Of a stretch of DNA of 64,000 nucleotides, positions 44,441-53,424 are shown in pieces. Made by a program: the position numbers and the translations under genes. The notes below the pieces were generated by a model. It made no database searches and was not told where the DNA came from. It saw only the letters and a list, made by a program, of their open reading frames with translations. How positions within the stretch are numbered: the first letter of the stretch is position 1; each line of letters begins with the position of its first letter. This DNA is from Autumnicola lenta (lineage in GTDB: Bacteria > Bacteroidota > Bacteroidia > Flavobacteriales > Flavobacteriaceae), in NCBI RefSeq assembly GCF_031846515.1, contig NZ_JAVRHO010000012.1:62001-126000 (forward strand). The letters are read 5' to 3'.

Positions 44441-45394
44441 TTATTTCTGAAGCTGTTCCTTCATGCCTTCCAGCATTGCTGTGGTAAGCGCTTCAATGTC
44501 AAAATCGGGGTTCCAACCCCAATCTTCACGGGCTTGAGAATCATCGATACTGGAAGGCCACGAATCTGCTATTCTTTGTCTAAAATCTGGATTATAATTT
44601 ATTTTGAACTCCGGTAACTTCTTTTTAATTTCTTCAGCAAGTTCTTTGGGGGTAAAACTCATCGCCGAAAGGTTATATGCAGACCTTATTTTAATCTTTT
44701 CAGAAGGTGCCTCCATAATGTCAATTGTCGCTTTTATGGCATCTTCCATATACATCATGGGAAGTGAGGTATCTTCAGAAAGAAAAGAAGTATATGAGCC
44801 ATTTTTCACAGCTTCATGAAAAATCTCTATAGCATAATCTGTCGTCCCTCCGCCGGGCAGCGTTCTGTAACTAATAATCCCGGGATAACGGATGCTTCTC
44901 ACATCTACGCCATAAATCCTGTGAAAATATTCGCACCAGCGCTCCCCTGTTTGTTTACTGATTCCGTAAACTGTAGAAGGCTCCATAATAGTGTTTTGCG
45001 GCGTTCCTTCTTTAGGTGTTGTAGGTCCAAAAACGGCAATACTGGATGGCCAGAAAATCTTTGCAATTTTTTTATCCCTTGCCAGGTTCAGCACGTTAAA
45101 AAGGGATTCCATGTTTAAATGCCAGGCCTTCATTGGTGCTTTTTCCGCAGTGGCGCTAAGCATTGCCGCCATAAGATAAACCTCAGAAATTGCATGTTTT
45201 TCCACAATTTCGCCAATTTGTTGTGCATTGGTGGCATCGGCAACTTCAAAAGGACCGGAATTCATCAATTCGTCCTTCCCTTCCCTTATATCACTGGCAA
45301 TCACGCGCTCATTTCCGTGGATTTCCCTTAGTTTGAGGCTCAATTCGGTGCCTATTTGTCCGCTGGCTCCTATAATTAGGATTTTTCCGGGCAT
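44441..45394 (-). CDS. NAD-dependent L-threonine 3-dehydrogenase, SDR type
   Basis: A 317-residue extended SDR. The NAD motif is IIGASGQIG (residues 7-15); the catalytic set is Ser118 in WPSSIAVFG and Tyr143 with Lys147 in TVYGISK. The segment IRYPGIISYRTLPGGGTTDYAIEIF (about 167-191) is characteristic of the short-chain L-threonine dehydrogenases first described in a cold-adapted Flavobacterium, which oxidise threonine to 2-amino-3-ketobutyrate. The usual partner Kbl (2-amino-3-ketobutyrate CoA ligase) is not adjacent. It stands alone, with about 130 bases to the cold-shock terminator. Confidence 0.87.
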   Translation of the reverse strand: MPGKILIIGASGQIGTELSLKLREIHGNERVIASDIREGKDELMNSGPFEVADATNAQQIGEIVEKHAISEVYLMAAMLSATAEKAPMKAWHLNMESLFNVLNLARDKKIAKIFWPSSIAVFGPTTPKEGTPQNTIMEPSTVYGISKQTGERWCEYFHRIYGVDVRSIRYPGIISYRTLPGGGTTDYAIEIFHEAVKNGSYTSFLSEDTSLPMMYMEDAIKATIDIMEAPSEKIKIRSAYNLSAMSFTPKELAEEIKKKLPEFKINYNPDFRQRIADSWPSSIDDSQAREDWGWNPDFDIEALTTAMLEGMKEQLQK

Positions 45395-45663
45395 AGATTT
45401 AAGTTTTTTGCAAATATATCCATTCTTACAGAGATTTATGCAATAAAAAACCTTAAAGCTATCCTATTTTTGAAGTTCTTTTAATTTAATGAGTTGTAAA
45501 AACTTCAGCATCAACTTTATTTCTTTTTTTCTTCCGAAGAAATATAGCGATGCCTGTAAAATGGCGATTTTCGACCTTCTGTTTTGTTTCCCGCGGAATT
45601 AGCCTAAATTTATATCCTCAATTATAACGGAAGTATTTCTATCCCGTAATGCAGTTAATTTAA

Positions 45664-46242
45664 ATGAAGAAAATAACCTTTATTTTAGGTATGTTGTGCC
45701 TCATGTCCTGCAAAGACAAACAGGTGGAGAATTCTGCAACAACAGAAGTGGACACCACCGAATTTGGGAGGCAAATAGAGGTTACCAATGAGCAGGTAGT
45801 GCTTTTGCCCGAAGCACGGGAATATGCTGTGCTGTGGATTGAATATATCACTGCGCAAAATGAAATTGATAAATTTGATGATGCCACGCTTCGCGAAGTG
45901 ATGGACAATGCCGCTCCCCTCGCAGAAATAATGATCTCTTTACAAAATTCGGTACCAGATTCGCTAAAATCTACAGCCGTCGAGGCGCGTTTAAATGTAC
46001 TTACCACGAAATCTATGCTGCTGAATCACGCTTCCTCCAAAAGAAAGCCCGATCCTGAGCAAGTAGAGGAAGTCGCAGAAGAGATTCCTTCAGAATTTAA
46101 TTACCTGAAAATCCAGATGAACGAAATTTTCCTAAAAACGCTTCAGGATTTTGAAGCTGAATTGGATTTGCAGGAAGAGGAAAATGAAGTTGAAAATGAT
46201 TCCGTTTCTGTACGCAGCCTCCGAACTTTAAACGACTCCTAG
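45664..46242 (+). CDS. Lipoprotein of unknown function
   Basis: A 192-residue protein starting with a lipoprotein signal (MKKITFILGMLCLMSC, lipobox LMSC). The mature part is strongly helical and acidic, with no known domain; it ends with a run rich in E, D and S (LQEEENEVENDSVSV). It should be anchored in a membrane facing the periplasm. It is followed 17 bases later by a SnoaL-like gene, so the two may be an operon. I do not recognise a family. Confidence 0.72.
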   Translation: MKKITFILGMLCLMSCKDKQVENSATTEVDTTEFGRQIEVTNEQVVLLPEAREYAVLWIEYITAQNEIDKFDDATLREVMDNAAPLAEIMISLQNSVPDSLKSTAVEARLNVLTTKSMLLNHASSKRKPDPEQVEEVAEEIPSEFNYLKIQMNEIFLKTLQDFEAELDLQEEENEVENDSVSVRSLRTLNDS

Positions 46243-46259
46243 CCAGTCAGTTTTTTATC

Positions 46260-46775
46260 ATGAAGAAATTTATAGCAGTTTGTTTTCTCACAGTAGCCAG
46301 CTTTAGTTGCTACGCACAGGATTCTTCTAATGCTGAATTTTCTGCCCAAAAACAGGTTGAGCAGACCCTCGACCTTTGGCACCAGGCCGCTGCAAACGCC
46401 GATTTTCAAGCGTATTTTGGATTAATGACAGAAGATGCAGTTTTTATTGGTACAGATGCGACTGAAAACTGGCAAAACCAAGACTTCAGGGAATATGCGA
46501 AACCTCATTTCGACAAAGGAAAAGCCTGGAATTTTACAGTGCTGGAAAGGAATATTTACTTCGGAAAAAACGAAAATTATGCCTGGTTTGATGAATTGCT
46601 GGACACGCAAATGGGAATTTGCCGCGGATCGGGAGTTCTTATAAAAATGGGCGAAAACTGGAAAATTAAGCACTACGTTCTTTCTATTACTGTTCCAAAC
46701 GAAAATGTTGCAGAAGTTCTCGCGATCAAGAAGAAGGCAGATCAAAGGCTGCAAACCAAACTTCAGAAAAATTAA
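46260..46775 (+). CDS. Secreted SnoaL/NTF2-like domain protein
   Basis: A 171-residue protein with a signal peptide (MKKFIAVCFLTVASFSCYAQ) and one NTF2-like cone fold: helix VEQTLDLWHQAAANADFQAYFGLMTEDAVFIGTDATE (about 32-68), then strands GKAWNFTVLERNIYFG and YAWFDELLDTQMGICRGSGVLIKMGENWKIKHYVLS. NTF2-like domains bind small ligands or catalyse isomerisations; no catalytic set can be assigned. Preceded by an acidic lipoprotein gene (17-base gap) and followed by the M13 peptidase gene after about 97 bases. Confidence 0.85.
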   Translation: MKKFIAVCFLTVASFSCYAQDSSNAEFSAQKQVEQTLDLWHQAAANADFQAYFGLMTEDAVFIGTDATENWQNQDFREYAKPHFDKGKAWNFTVLERNIYFGKNENYAWFDELLDTQMGICRGSGVLIKMGENWKIKHYVLSITVPNENVAEVLAIKKKADQRLQTKLQKN

Positions 46776-46871
46776 TGCTTTTTGGCATCAATTCTGCATA
46801 AAAACCCCTTGTTAAAGATATATTCGTTTTTATTACTTTAGCATCCAATTTTTAAAAAATTTTAAAACCAC

Positions 46872-48941
46872 ATGAATACACTTAAAAATGTTTTACTATT
46901 TTCTGCTCTTGGCTCGGCTGTACTAACCGGCTGCAAGAATGATGATAGAACGGCGCAGGCCGAAGAAGAAGTACATGGGATCAATCTTGCCTATATGGAT
47001 ACTACTACAAACCCAAAAAACGACTTTTTTAGATATGTAAACGGAAAGTGGCTTGATTCCACTGAAATTCCGGAAGACAGAACTTCCTGGGGTAGTTTTT
47101 ATGAGCTTCGTCAAAGAACAGATGATGATGCACTTAGCATTTTGGAAGCAGCGTCTTCCAGCGACACTTTAAATCCTGACAGTGATCAGGCGAAAGCGGT
47201 TTCCCTCTACAAAAGTATTATGGACACTGTTTCCAGGAACCAAATGGGGATAGAACCTATTAAGCCATATCTTGCTAAGATCGATTCCATCAACAACAAG
47301 GAAGATCTACAGAACTTCCTTGTGGATATGAGTGAGTACGGCAGTGCAGGTTTTTTCTCCTTTGGCGTTAGCGCCGACAGAAAAAACAGTAACATGAATG
47401 CTGCCTACCTAAATCCTTCAGGATTGGGACTGCCAGACAGGGATTATTATGTTGCAGACGATTCAGATTCCAAGGAGAAGAGGGAAAAATATAAGGAGTA
47501 CATTGCAGAAATGCTTCAGTATTTAGATTATTCTGAAGAGGAAGCTAGTGCAGAAGCAGAAACGATCCTTGCTTTTGAAACCAGTCTTGCACAACCCCAG
47601 CTTGATAAAGTAGAACGCCGTGATGCAAGGAAAACTTACAATCCAATGACGGTAAATGAACTTCAAAATACTGTTCCTGCCATGCAATGGGAGGCATTTT
47701 TTGAAGGAATTGGCGCTAAAGATTTGGACACAATCATTATTACCCAGCCGGAGTACATGAAGTCACTTCAGGATATTATTGCTCAAAATTCTGTTGAAGA
47801 TTGGAAAGCATATTTAAAATGGAATCTTTTTAACGATGCCGCTTCTATGCTAACTACTGAGCTTGAGCGCGAGAACTGGGAGTTTTATGACAAAACTTTA
47901 CAGGGAGCCCAGGAACAACGGCCACGTAATGAAAGAGCGCTTGGAACTGTTAACGGAACTGTTGGAGAAGCTTTGGGTAAACTTTACGTAGAAAAACATT
48001 TCCCGCCAGAAGCTAAAGAAAAAGCTCAGGAAATGATTGGAAATATCATTAAAGCCTATGAAAACAGGATTAATGAACTACCGTGGATGAGTGAAGAAAC
48101 CAAGAAAAAAGCACTGGAAAAATTAGCGAGTTTCACTGTAAAAGTAGGCTATCCTGATGAGTGGGAAGATTATAGCGGACTTGAAATTAAAAGTCCTGAA
48201 GAAGGAGGTTCTTATTTCCAGAACTTAATGAACGCTCAAAAATGGAGAGTTGAAGAAAACCTTGCAGAACTTGGACAGCCCGTAGATAAGAGCGAATGGT
48301 ATATGCCACCGCAAACTGTAAACGCCTATTACAACCCGAGTTACAACGAGATCGTATTCCCGGCTGCCATTTTACAACCGCCTTTTTATGATTATAAAGC
48401 TGATGCTGCAGTAAATTACGGCGGAATTGGAGCAGTAATAGGCCACGAAATTTCTCATGGTTTTGACGACAGCGGTTCCCGTTTTGATGCTGAAGGAAAC
48501 CTGAACAACTGGTGGACAGATGAAGACCTTGAGCAATTTGAAGAACTGGGAAGCGAATTGGCAGATCAATACAGCGCAATTGAAGTTCTCGATAGTGTTT
48601 ATATCAACGGTCAATTTACTTTAGGTGAAAACATTGGGGATTTAGGCGGAGTAAATGCTGCTTACGACGGACTACAAATTCATCTTGAAGAGCATGGAAA
48701 CCCTGGGGAAATTGATGGATATACACCTGAGCAACGTTTCTTTATGTCCTGGGCGACCGTATGGCGCACAAAAATGCGTGAGGAAGCTTTAAGAAACAGA
48801 ATTAAAACAGATCCTCACTCTCCGGGAATGTACCGTGCGTATGTTCCGTTGCAAAATATCGATGCTTTTTATGAAGCCTTTGATATTGCCGAAGGAGACA
48901 AAATGTATGTAAGTCCTGAAAACCGGGTGAAAATCTGGTAA
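46872..48941 (+). CDS. M13 family zinc metallopeptidase (neprilysin type) lipoprotein
   Basis: A 689-residue peptidase. The N-terminus is a lipoprotein signal (lipobox VLTGC, about residues 17-21). The N-terminal M13 domain follows, then the catalytic part with VNAYYNPSYNEIVFPA, the zinc site GHEISHGFDD (His525, Glu526, His529), and the downstream glutamate in ENIGDLGGVNAAYDG. It ends with VKIW, the usual C-terminus of the family (a Trp near the end). It cleaves small peptides in the periplasm or at the cell surface. Followed by a terminator; no processing partner is adjacent. Confidence 0.93.
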   Translation: MNTLKNVLLFSALGSAVLTGCKNDDRTAQAEEEVHGINLAYMDTTTNPKNDFFRYVNGKWLDSTEIPEDRTSWGSFYELRQRTDDDALSILEAASSSDTLNPDSDQAKAVSLYKSIMDTVSRNQMGIEPIKPYLAKIDSINNKEDLQNFLVDMSEYGSAGFFSFGVSADRKNSNMNAAYLNPSGLGLPDRDYYVADDSDSKEKREKYKEYIAEMLQYLDYSEEEASAEAETILAFETSLAQPQLDKVERRDARKTYNPMTVNELQNTVPAMQWEAFFEGIGAKDLDTIIITQPEYMKSLQDIIAQNSVEDWKAYLKWNLFNDAASMLTTELERENWEFYDKTLQGAQEQRPRNERALGTVNGTVGEALGKLYVEKHFPPEAKEKAQEMIGNIIKAYENRINELPWMSEETKKKALEKLASFTVKVGYPDEWEDYSGLEIKSPEEGGSYFQNLMNAQKWRVEENLAELGQPVDKSEWYMPPQTVNAYYNPSYNEIVFPAAILQPPFYDYKADAAVNYGGIGAVIGHEISHGFDDSGSRFDAEGNLNNWWTDEDLEQFEELGSELADQYSAIEVLDSVYINGQFTLGENIGDLGGVNAAYDGLQIHLEEHGNPGEIDGYTPEQRFFMSWATVWRTKMREEALRNRIKTDPHSPGMYRAYVPLQNIDAFYEAFDIAEGDKMYVSPENRVKIW

Positions 48942-48964
48942 TTTTCAATAGACAGTTAATTAAC

Positions 48965-48992
48965 GAGAGCCGGGATTTTTCCGGCTCTTTTC
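48965..48992 (+). terminator. Terminator after the M13 peptidase
   Basis: GAGCCGG and CCGGCTC pair around a GATTTTT loop, followed by TTTTCGTTTTTT. Confidence 0.75.
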
Positions 48993-49080
48993 GTTTTTTG
49001 ATGATATAAGACCGCTTCGCTGAAAGAAACAAGAATTAAGACTAAATTTTAAAACCTAATGAACTGGTTATTATTACTAT

Positions 49081-49252
49081 GTCACATCGAGCGGAGTCGA
49101 GATGCTTTCAACTTTGAACCCACCGTCGACAAGCTCAGGGGGACTGCAACTATAAAATGACTGTTGACTGCCGTTCGTCAGTCACGGAGTCCGGCTGAGC
49201 CTGTCGAAGCCAGTTTCCAACTTCAATCACACTTCGTCAGGCTCAGTGTGAC
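49081..49252. repeat. Cluster of four REP-like hairpins with different outer stems
   Basis: Four short elements with one layout: GTC(A/C), a triplet, a core, and the complementary triplet. 49081-49104: GTCA CAT + CGAGCGGAGTCGAG + ATG. 49121-49144 (minus strand): GTCC CCC + TGAGCTTGTCGAC-type core + GG. 49193-49211: GGC + TGAGCCTGTCGAA + GCC. 49229-49252 (minus strand): GTCA CAC + TGAGCCTGACGAA + GTG. The cores fall into two related types, CGAGCG(A/G)AGTCGAG and TGAGCYTGTCGAA. In each copy the outer triplets are complementary although their sequence differs. There is no gene between the M13 terminator and yraN, a 270-base gap that these elements fill. Confidence 0.7.
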
Positions 49253-49258
49253 AATTCT

Positions 49259-49624
49259 CTACTTCAAAAAGTGGTAAAAGGCATCTTTTAGATGTTCAAT
49301 TCTAGTTCCTGCCTGATTTTTAATAATGGCAATAACATCAAAACGGACTTCCAGGTCCAGTGCCTGCTCTTCTGCAAAGTAATTCACAGCTTTTAAAAGT
49401 TGCTGAATCTGTTTCTTCTTTACAAATTCCTGAGGGTCACCAAAGTCTGGTGTACTCCTGGTTTTCACCTCTACAGCAATAAGCGTATCGCTCTTCCTGG
49501 CGATGATATCAACTTCGGCTTGCTGGTAAACAAAATTTCTGGCTACAATTATGTAACCGTTCTTTTTCAAAAATTCAGCAGCCAACTCCTCCCCTTTTTT
49601 CCCAAGCAAATTGTGTTTTGCCAT
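49259..49624 (-). CDS. YraN (UPF0102) family protein
   Basis: A 121-residue protein with the predicted Holliday-junction-resolvase-like nuclease fold. The conserved order is GKKGEELAAEFLKKNGYIIVARNF (about residues 8-31), VDIIARKSDTLIAVEVKTR (about 38-56, with D, E and K in the PD-(D/E)XK pattern) and FDVIAI near the end. Most bacteria carry one copy; its substrate is not established. I start at ATG 49624; a TTG nine bases upstream is also open. It lies convergent with the REP-like cluster, downstream of a lipoprotein gene on the same strand. Confidence 0.9.
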   Translation of the reverse strand: MAKHNLLGKKGEELAAEFLKKNGYIIVARNFVYQQAEVDIIARKSDTLIAVEVKTRSTPDFGDPQEFVKKKQIQQLLKAVNYFAEEQALDLEVRFDVIAIIKNQAGTRIEHLKDAFYHFLK

Positions 49625-49685
49625 AGCAATCAAGTTAAAATCGATCTCTCTACATAAACGCTAACTAGAATAAATTGAAAATTTT

Positions 49686-50258
49686 TCAGGATTTTTTCAG
49701 GACTACAGCCTGCACCTTTAAATTCATATTTTCGATCTCCTGCGGCGAAGCCTTTACTACCTGATCGCCATAGAATTTATCTGAAGGTTCATTTTCCGCA
49801 CCCAGAAAGACCCTTAAATCGGTATCTTCCAATTTGCCACCATTCCACACTACAGCTCCGCTGTAATCCCATCCAAAACCATAGAAAGAAACCGGAATTC
49901 CGTTAATCCCGTTCAATTCTTTATAGGTTGTACCAACCTTCACCCCCGAGGCAGAACGCCATTTCCCTTCTTCGGCAAAGCGAATATCAAATATTTCATT
50001 ATTCGCATTCCAGGTGATGTGCATTTCATCTTTAGTTCCGGGATAGAGTATTGCGTAAGAGCGCTCTACTGTTCCCTCATCATACAAATTGGTTCCTTCT
50101 TCTATATTAGCATCAGAAAACCGCTCTTTCACCTCCTTTAGGTCATAATCCAGAAGTTTTTCTGCAACAAATTTGTCTGAAGTAGCTGTAGTCGCTTGTT
50201 TTGTGCTATTACAGGAATAAAGACCAATAAAAGCTATTACAAAAAATATTTTTTTCAT
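49686..50258 (-). CDS. Lipoprotein of unknown function
   Basis: About 190 residues. It starts MKKIFFVIAFIGLYSCNST with lipobox LYSC. Mature sequence shows a repeated beta-rich pattern (MHITWNANNEIFDIRFAEEGKW, GVKVGTTYKELNGINGIPVSFYGFGWDYSGAVVWNGGKL) that resembles a small beta-barrel or lipocalin-like fold, but no named family is clear to me. ATG 50258 opens the signal peptide; in-frame codons before it lie in a region that includes the 20-bp intergenic motif at 50290. It is upstream of yraN on the same strand with about 60 bases between. Confidence 0.72.
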   Translation of the reverse strand: MKKIFFVIAFIGLYSCNSTKQATTATSDKFVAEKLLDYDLKEVKERFSDANIEEGTNLYDEGTVERSYAILYPGTKDEMHITWNANNEIFDIRFAEEGKWRSASGVKVGTTYKELNGINGIPVSFYGFGWDYSGAVVWNGGKLEDTDLRVFLGAENEPSDKFYGDQVVKASPQEIENMNLKVQAVVLKKS

Positions 50259-50423
50259 GTTTTCTGATTTACTTCCGCAGTATAAAGTACGAAAATTGCC
50301 ATTTTTAAAGGGTGGCATAAATGTAGAAACAATTCCGTCATCATGATGGTCTTTTACAAGAATTTAACTCGTAATATATAGCAGTTGCTTACCTTTACAA
50401 GCTCAAAAAAAGATTAGGAATAA

Positions 50424-52508
50424 ATGAACAATTCTCCACAGAGATATACGATTACCGCTGCTTTGCCATACACCAACGGACCTATACATATAGGCCATCT
50501 TGCAGGTGTTTATGTTCCCGCCGATATTTATGCACGATACCTTAGGATGCACGGCCAGGACGTGGCCTTTGTATGCGGAAGTGATGAGCACGGGGTGCCA
50601 ATTACTATAAAGGCAAAAAAAGAAGGCGTTAGTCCGCAGGATATTGTGGATAAATATGACGCCATTATCAAAAAATCGTTTAAAGATTTTGGTGTCTCTT
50701 TCGATAATTATTCGCGGACTTCTGCTGAAGTTCACCACGATACTGCATCAGATTTTTTTAAGTCGATGTACGAAAATGGCAAATTTATCGAGGAGACCAC
50801 AAAGCAGCTATATGATGAAAAAGCAGGACAATTTCTTGCCGATCGTTTTGTAACCGGAACCTGCCCGAAATGTGGAAATGAAGAAGCTTATGGTGACCAG
50901 TGTGAGAGCTGCGGAACTTCCTTAAATGCGACAGATTTAATTAACCCTAAATCTGCCATAACAGGGGCTGTTCCTACTTTAAAAGAAACAAAACATTGGT
51001 TTTTGCCTTTGGATCAATATGAAAACTGGCTAAAAGAATGGATTCTGGAAGGTCACAAAGCCGACTGGAAGACGAATGTCTACGGACAGGTAAAGTCGTG
51101 GATAGATGATGGCTTAAGAGCCCGCGCGGTGACACGTGACCTGGATTGGGGAATTCCTGTGCCTGTGGAAGGCGCTGAAGGGAAAGTTCTTTATGTCTGG
51201 TTTGATGCCCCAATTGGTTATATTTCTTCCACCAAAGAATGGGCAGCGAGAGAAGGCAAAGATTGGGAACCTTACTGGAAGGATGAGAACACCAAACTTG
51301 TCCATTTCATAGGAAAAGATAATATCGTTTTTCACTGTATTATTTTCCCGACTATGCTGAAGGCGCACGGAGACTATATTCTCCCCGATAATGTTCCGGC
51401 AAACGAATTCCTGAACCTGGAAGGTAAAAAACTTTCCACTTCTAAAAACTGGGCGGTCTGGCTGCACGAGTATTTGGAAGATTTCCCGAATCAGCAGGAT
51501 GTATTGCGCTATGCTTTAACCGCAAACGCTCCTGAAACCAAGGATAACGATTTTACCTGGAAAGATTTTCAGGCAAGGAACAACAACGAATTGGTGGCGA
51601 TATTTGGCAACTTTATAAATCGTGTTGTAGTTCTTACTAATAAATATTATGACGGAATTGTTCCTGAACCCAATGTATATTCTGAAGTTGATGAAGCTAC
51701 GATTGCTGAATTAAAAGCATATCCGGCAGTTATCGCCAGTTCTATTGAAAAATACCGCTTCCGCGAAGCACAGGCTGAATTGATGAACCTTGCGCGCTTA
51801 GGAAATAAATATCTAGCCGATGAAGAGCCGTGGAAACTGATCAAGACTGATGAGGAACGGGTGAAAACCGTGATGTATGTTGCTTTGCAAATTGCATCGG
51901 CACTTGCAACTTTAAGTGAACCTTTCCTTCCATTTACTTCAACTAAACTGAAAGGAATCCTGAAAATTACAGATGCCGTAGAGCACCAGGGAGAAGAAGA
52001 AGCGCAGTGGGATAAAATCGGCACAAAAAAGTCTTTACTTCCGGCAGGACATCAAATCGGAAAAGCGGAATTACTTTTTAGTAAAATAGAAGATTCCGAA
52101 ATCGAAAAACAACTGAAAAAACTGGAAGCTACAAAAACCGCCAACGCAGCTGAAAATCAGAAAGTGGAGCCTCAGAAGGAAACTGCAAATTTCGATGATT
52201 TCACGAAGATGGACCTGAGAGTTGGGACCATTATCGAAGCTCATAAAATGCCAAAAACTAAAAAATTACTGGTGTTGAAAGTCGACACAGGTCTTGATAA
52301 AAGAACTGTAGTTTCGGGTATTGCAGAGCATTTTAAACCTGAAGATATCATCGGCAAAAAAGTTACCGTCCTCGCCAACCTCGCCCCAAGAAAATTACGC
52401 GGAGTAGAAAGCGAAGGCATGATCTTAATGACAGAAAACGCTGAAGGAAAGTTGGTCTTTGTAAATCCTGATGAAGATGGGGTTGAGAATGGAACGACGA
52501 TAAATTAG
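50424..52508 (+). CDS. metG: Methionyl-tRNA synthetase with C-terminal tRNA-binding domain
   Basis: A 694-residue class I synthetase. HIGH is at residues 22-25 (NGPIHIGHLAGVYVPADIYARY), the paired zinc knuckles at 147-163 (CPKC, CESC), the KMSKS loop as KLSTSK near residue 336, and a C-terminal EMAP/Trbp111-type domain (about 588-694, starting DDFTKMDLRVGTIIEAHKMP) that aids tRNA binding and dimerisation. It charges initiator and elongator tRNA-Met. It is followed immediately by the REP-like array. Confidence 0.96.
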   Translation: MNNSPQRYTITAALPYTNGPIHIGHLAGVYVPADIYARYLRMHGQDVAFVCGSDEHGVPITIKAKKEGVSPQDIVDKYDAIIKKSFKDFGVSFDNYSRTSAEVHHDTASDFFKSMYENGKFIEETTKQLYDEKAGQFLADRFVTGTCPKCGNEEAYGDQCESCGTSLNATDLINPKSAITGAVPTLKETKHWFLPLDQYENWLKEWILEGHKADWKTNVYGQVKSWIDDGLRARAVTRDLDWGIPVPVEGAEGKVLYVWFDAPIGYISSTKEWAAREGKDWEPYWKDENTKLVHFIGKDNIVFHCIIFPTMLKAHGDYILPDNVPANEFLNLEGKKLSTSKNWAVWLHEYLEDFPNQQDVLRYALTANAPETKDNDFTWKDFQARNNNELVAIFGNFINRVVVLTNKYYDGIVPEPNVYSEVDEATIAELKAYPAVIASSIEKYRFREAQAELMNLARLGNKYLADEEPWKLIKTDEERVKTVMYVALQIASALATLSEPFLPFTSTKLKGILKITDAVEHQGEEEAQWDKIGTKKSLLPAGHQIGKAELLFSKIEDSEIEKQLKKLEATKTANAAENQKVEPQKETANFDDFTKMDLRVGTIIEAHKMPKTKKLLVLKVDTGLDKRTVVSGIAEHFKPEDIIGKKVTVLANLAPRKLRGVESEGMILMTENAEGKLVFVNPDEDGVENGTTIN

Positions 52509-52513
52509 CTACT

Positions 52514-53077
52514 GTTCTCGACTTCGCTCGAACTGACTAGCTGGAGTTCTCTAAGTATTCCAACGATGTCCCCCCGAGCGAAGTCGAGGGGTTGATTAGA
52601 AGCAGTGAACATTCTTTTGTGGATAGCACAACGGGTTCTCGACTCCGCTCGAACTGACACTCTGAATAGAAAGAAAACGTGAAAAAATAAAATCAGACTG
52701 AAAAACACTTGTCACCCCGAGCGAAGTCGAGGGGTGGGTTAGAAGCAGTAAACATTCTTTTGTCAAAAATAGCACAACGGGTTCTCGACTCCGTTCGAAC
52801 TGACACTCTGTAGAGAAAGAAAATGTGAAAAAATAAAATCAGACTGAAAACCACTTGTCTCCCCGAGCGAAGTCGAGGGGTGGGTTAGAAGCAGTAAACA
52901 TTCTTTTGTCAAAAATAGCACAACGGGTTCTCGACTCCGCTCGAACGGACAGCTGAGAGCGCTCGAACTACTCCAATGATTTTCCCCCGAGCGTATTCGA
53001 GGGGTGAGTCTGAAAGCAGGAATAAGTACTTAAAAGAAAATTGAAACGATTGTCCCCCCGAGCGAAGTCGAGGGGTT
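52514..53077. repeat. REP-like alternating hairpin array, left of the GIY-YIG gene
   Basis: Two hairpin types alternate in opposite orientation. Type A (plus strand starts GTTCTCGACT): 52514-52537, 52635-52658, 52781-52804, 52927-52950. Type B (starts GTC(A/C/T)CCCCGAGCG): 52568-52593, 52711-52735, 52857-52881, 53052-53077, plus a damaged copy near 52984-53006. Read in one orientation both have GTC(N) followed by a triplet, the core CGAGCGAAGTCGAG and the complementary triplet (GTT/AAC in A, CCC/GGG in B). Core inner stem CGA/TCG encloses a GCGAAG loop with a dinucleotide AG bulge beside it. No gene is present in this 596-base gap. Confidence 0.88.
52635..52926. repeat. Two tandem copies of a 146-bp A-spacer-B-spacer unit
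   Basis: 52635-52780 and 52781-52926 align over their whole 146 bases with six substitutions by eye and no gaps. Each unit has one type A hairpin, a 52-base spacer beginning ACTCTG..AGAAAG, one type B hairpin and a 45-base spacer (GGGTTAGAAGCAGTAAACAT...). A third A begins at 52927, and part of the unit is visible before 52635, so the array grew by tandem duplication. Confidence 0.85.
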
Positions 53078-53103
53078 GTTAGAAACAATTAACATTCTTC
53101 ATT

Positions 53104-53424
53104 ATGAAATTGTACTATGTCTATATCTTAGAGTGTAAAGATAATCTGCTTTACACAGGAATAACCAACAACATCTCACGCAGACTGGCAGAACATAATT
53201 CGGATAAAAATGAGAATAGTTTCACCTACAGCAGAAGACCGGTTGAACTTATTTTCCATCAAGAATTTAATGATGTAAATCAGGCTATTTATTTCGAGAA
53301 AAAGATGAAAAAATGGAGTGCTCAAAAGAAAAGAGCCCTTGCAAATGGCGATTATGATTTGTTACAAATTCTCGCGGAGTGCAGGAATGCAAGTCATTAC
53401 AGAAATAGCTCTGAGAATGAATAG
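53104..53424 (+). CDS. Single-domain GIY-YIG nuclease embedded in the REP-like array
   Basis: A 106-residue protein that consists of one GIY-YIG domain (UPF0213/YhbQ-like): YVYILECKDNLLYTGITNN (residues 5-23) with the two strand motifs YVY and YTG, the catalytic arginine region RRLAEH (26-31), and the metal-binding glutamate Glu65 in QAIYFEKKMKKW. The basic helix EKKMKKWSAQKKRALANG follows, and a polar tail (AECRNASHYRNSSENE) ends it. It has no separate DNA-binding domain. The gene lies exactly between a type B (ends 53077) and a type A element; the G of its TAG stop (53424) is the first base of that element, and the bases just before ATG match the ordinary spacer. Confidence 0.93.
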   Translation: MKLYYVYILECKDNLLYTGITNNISRRLAEHNSDKNENSFTYSRRPVELIFHQEFNDVNQAIYFEKKMKKWSAQKKRALANGDYDLLQILAECRNASHYRNSSENE

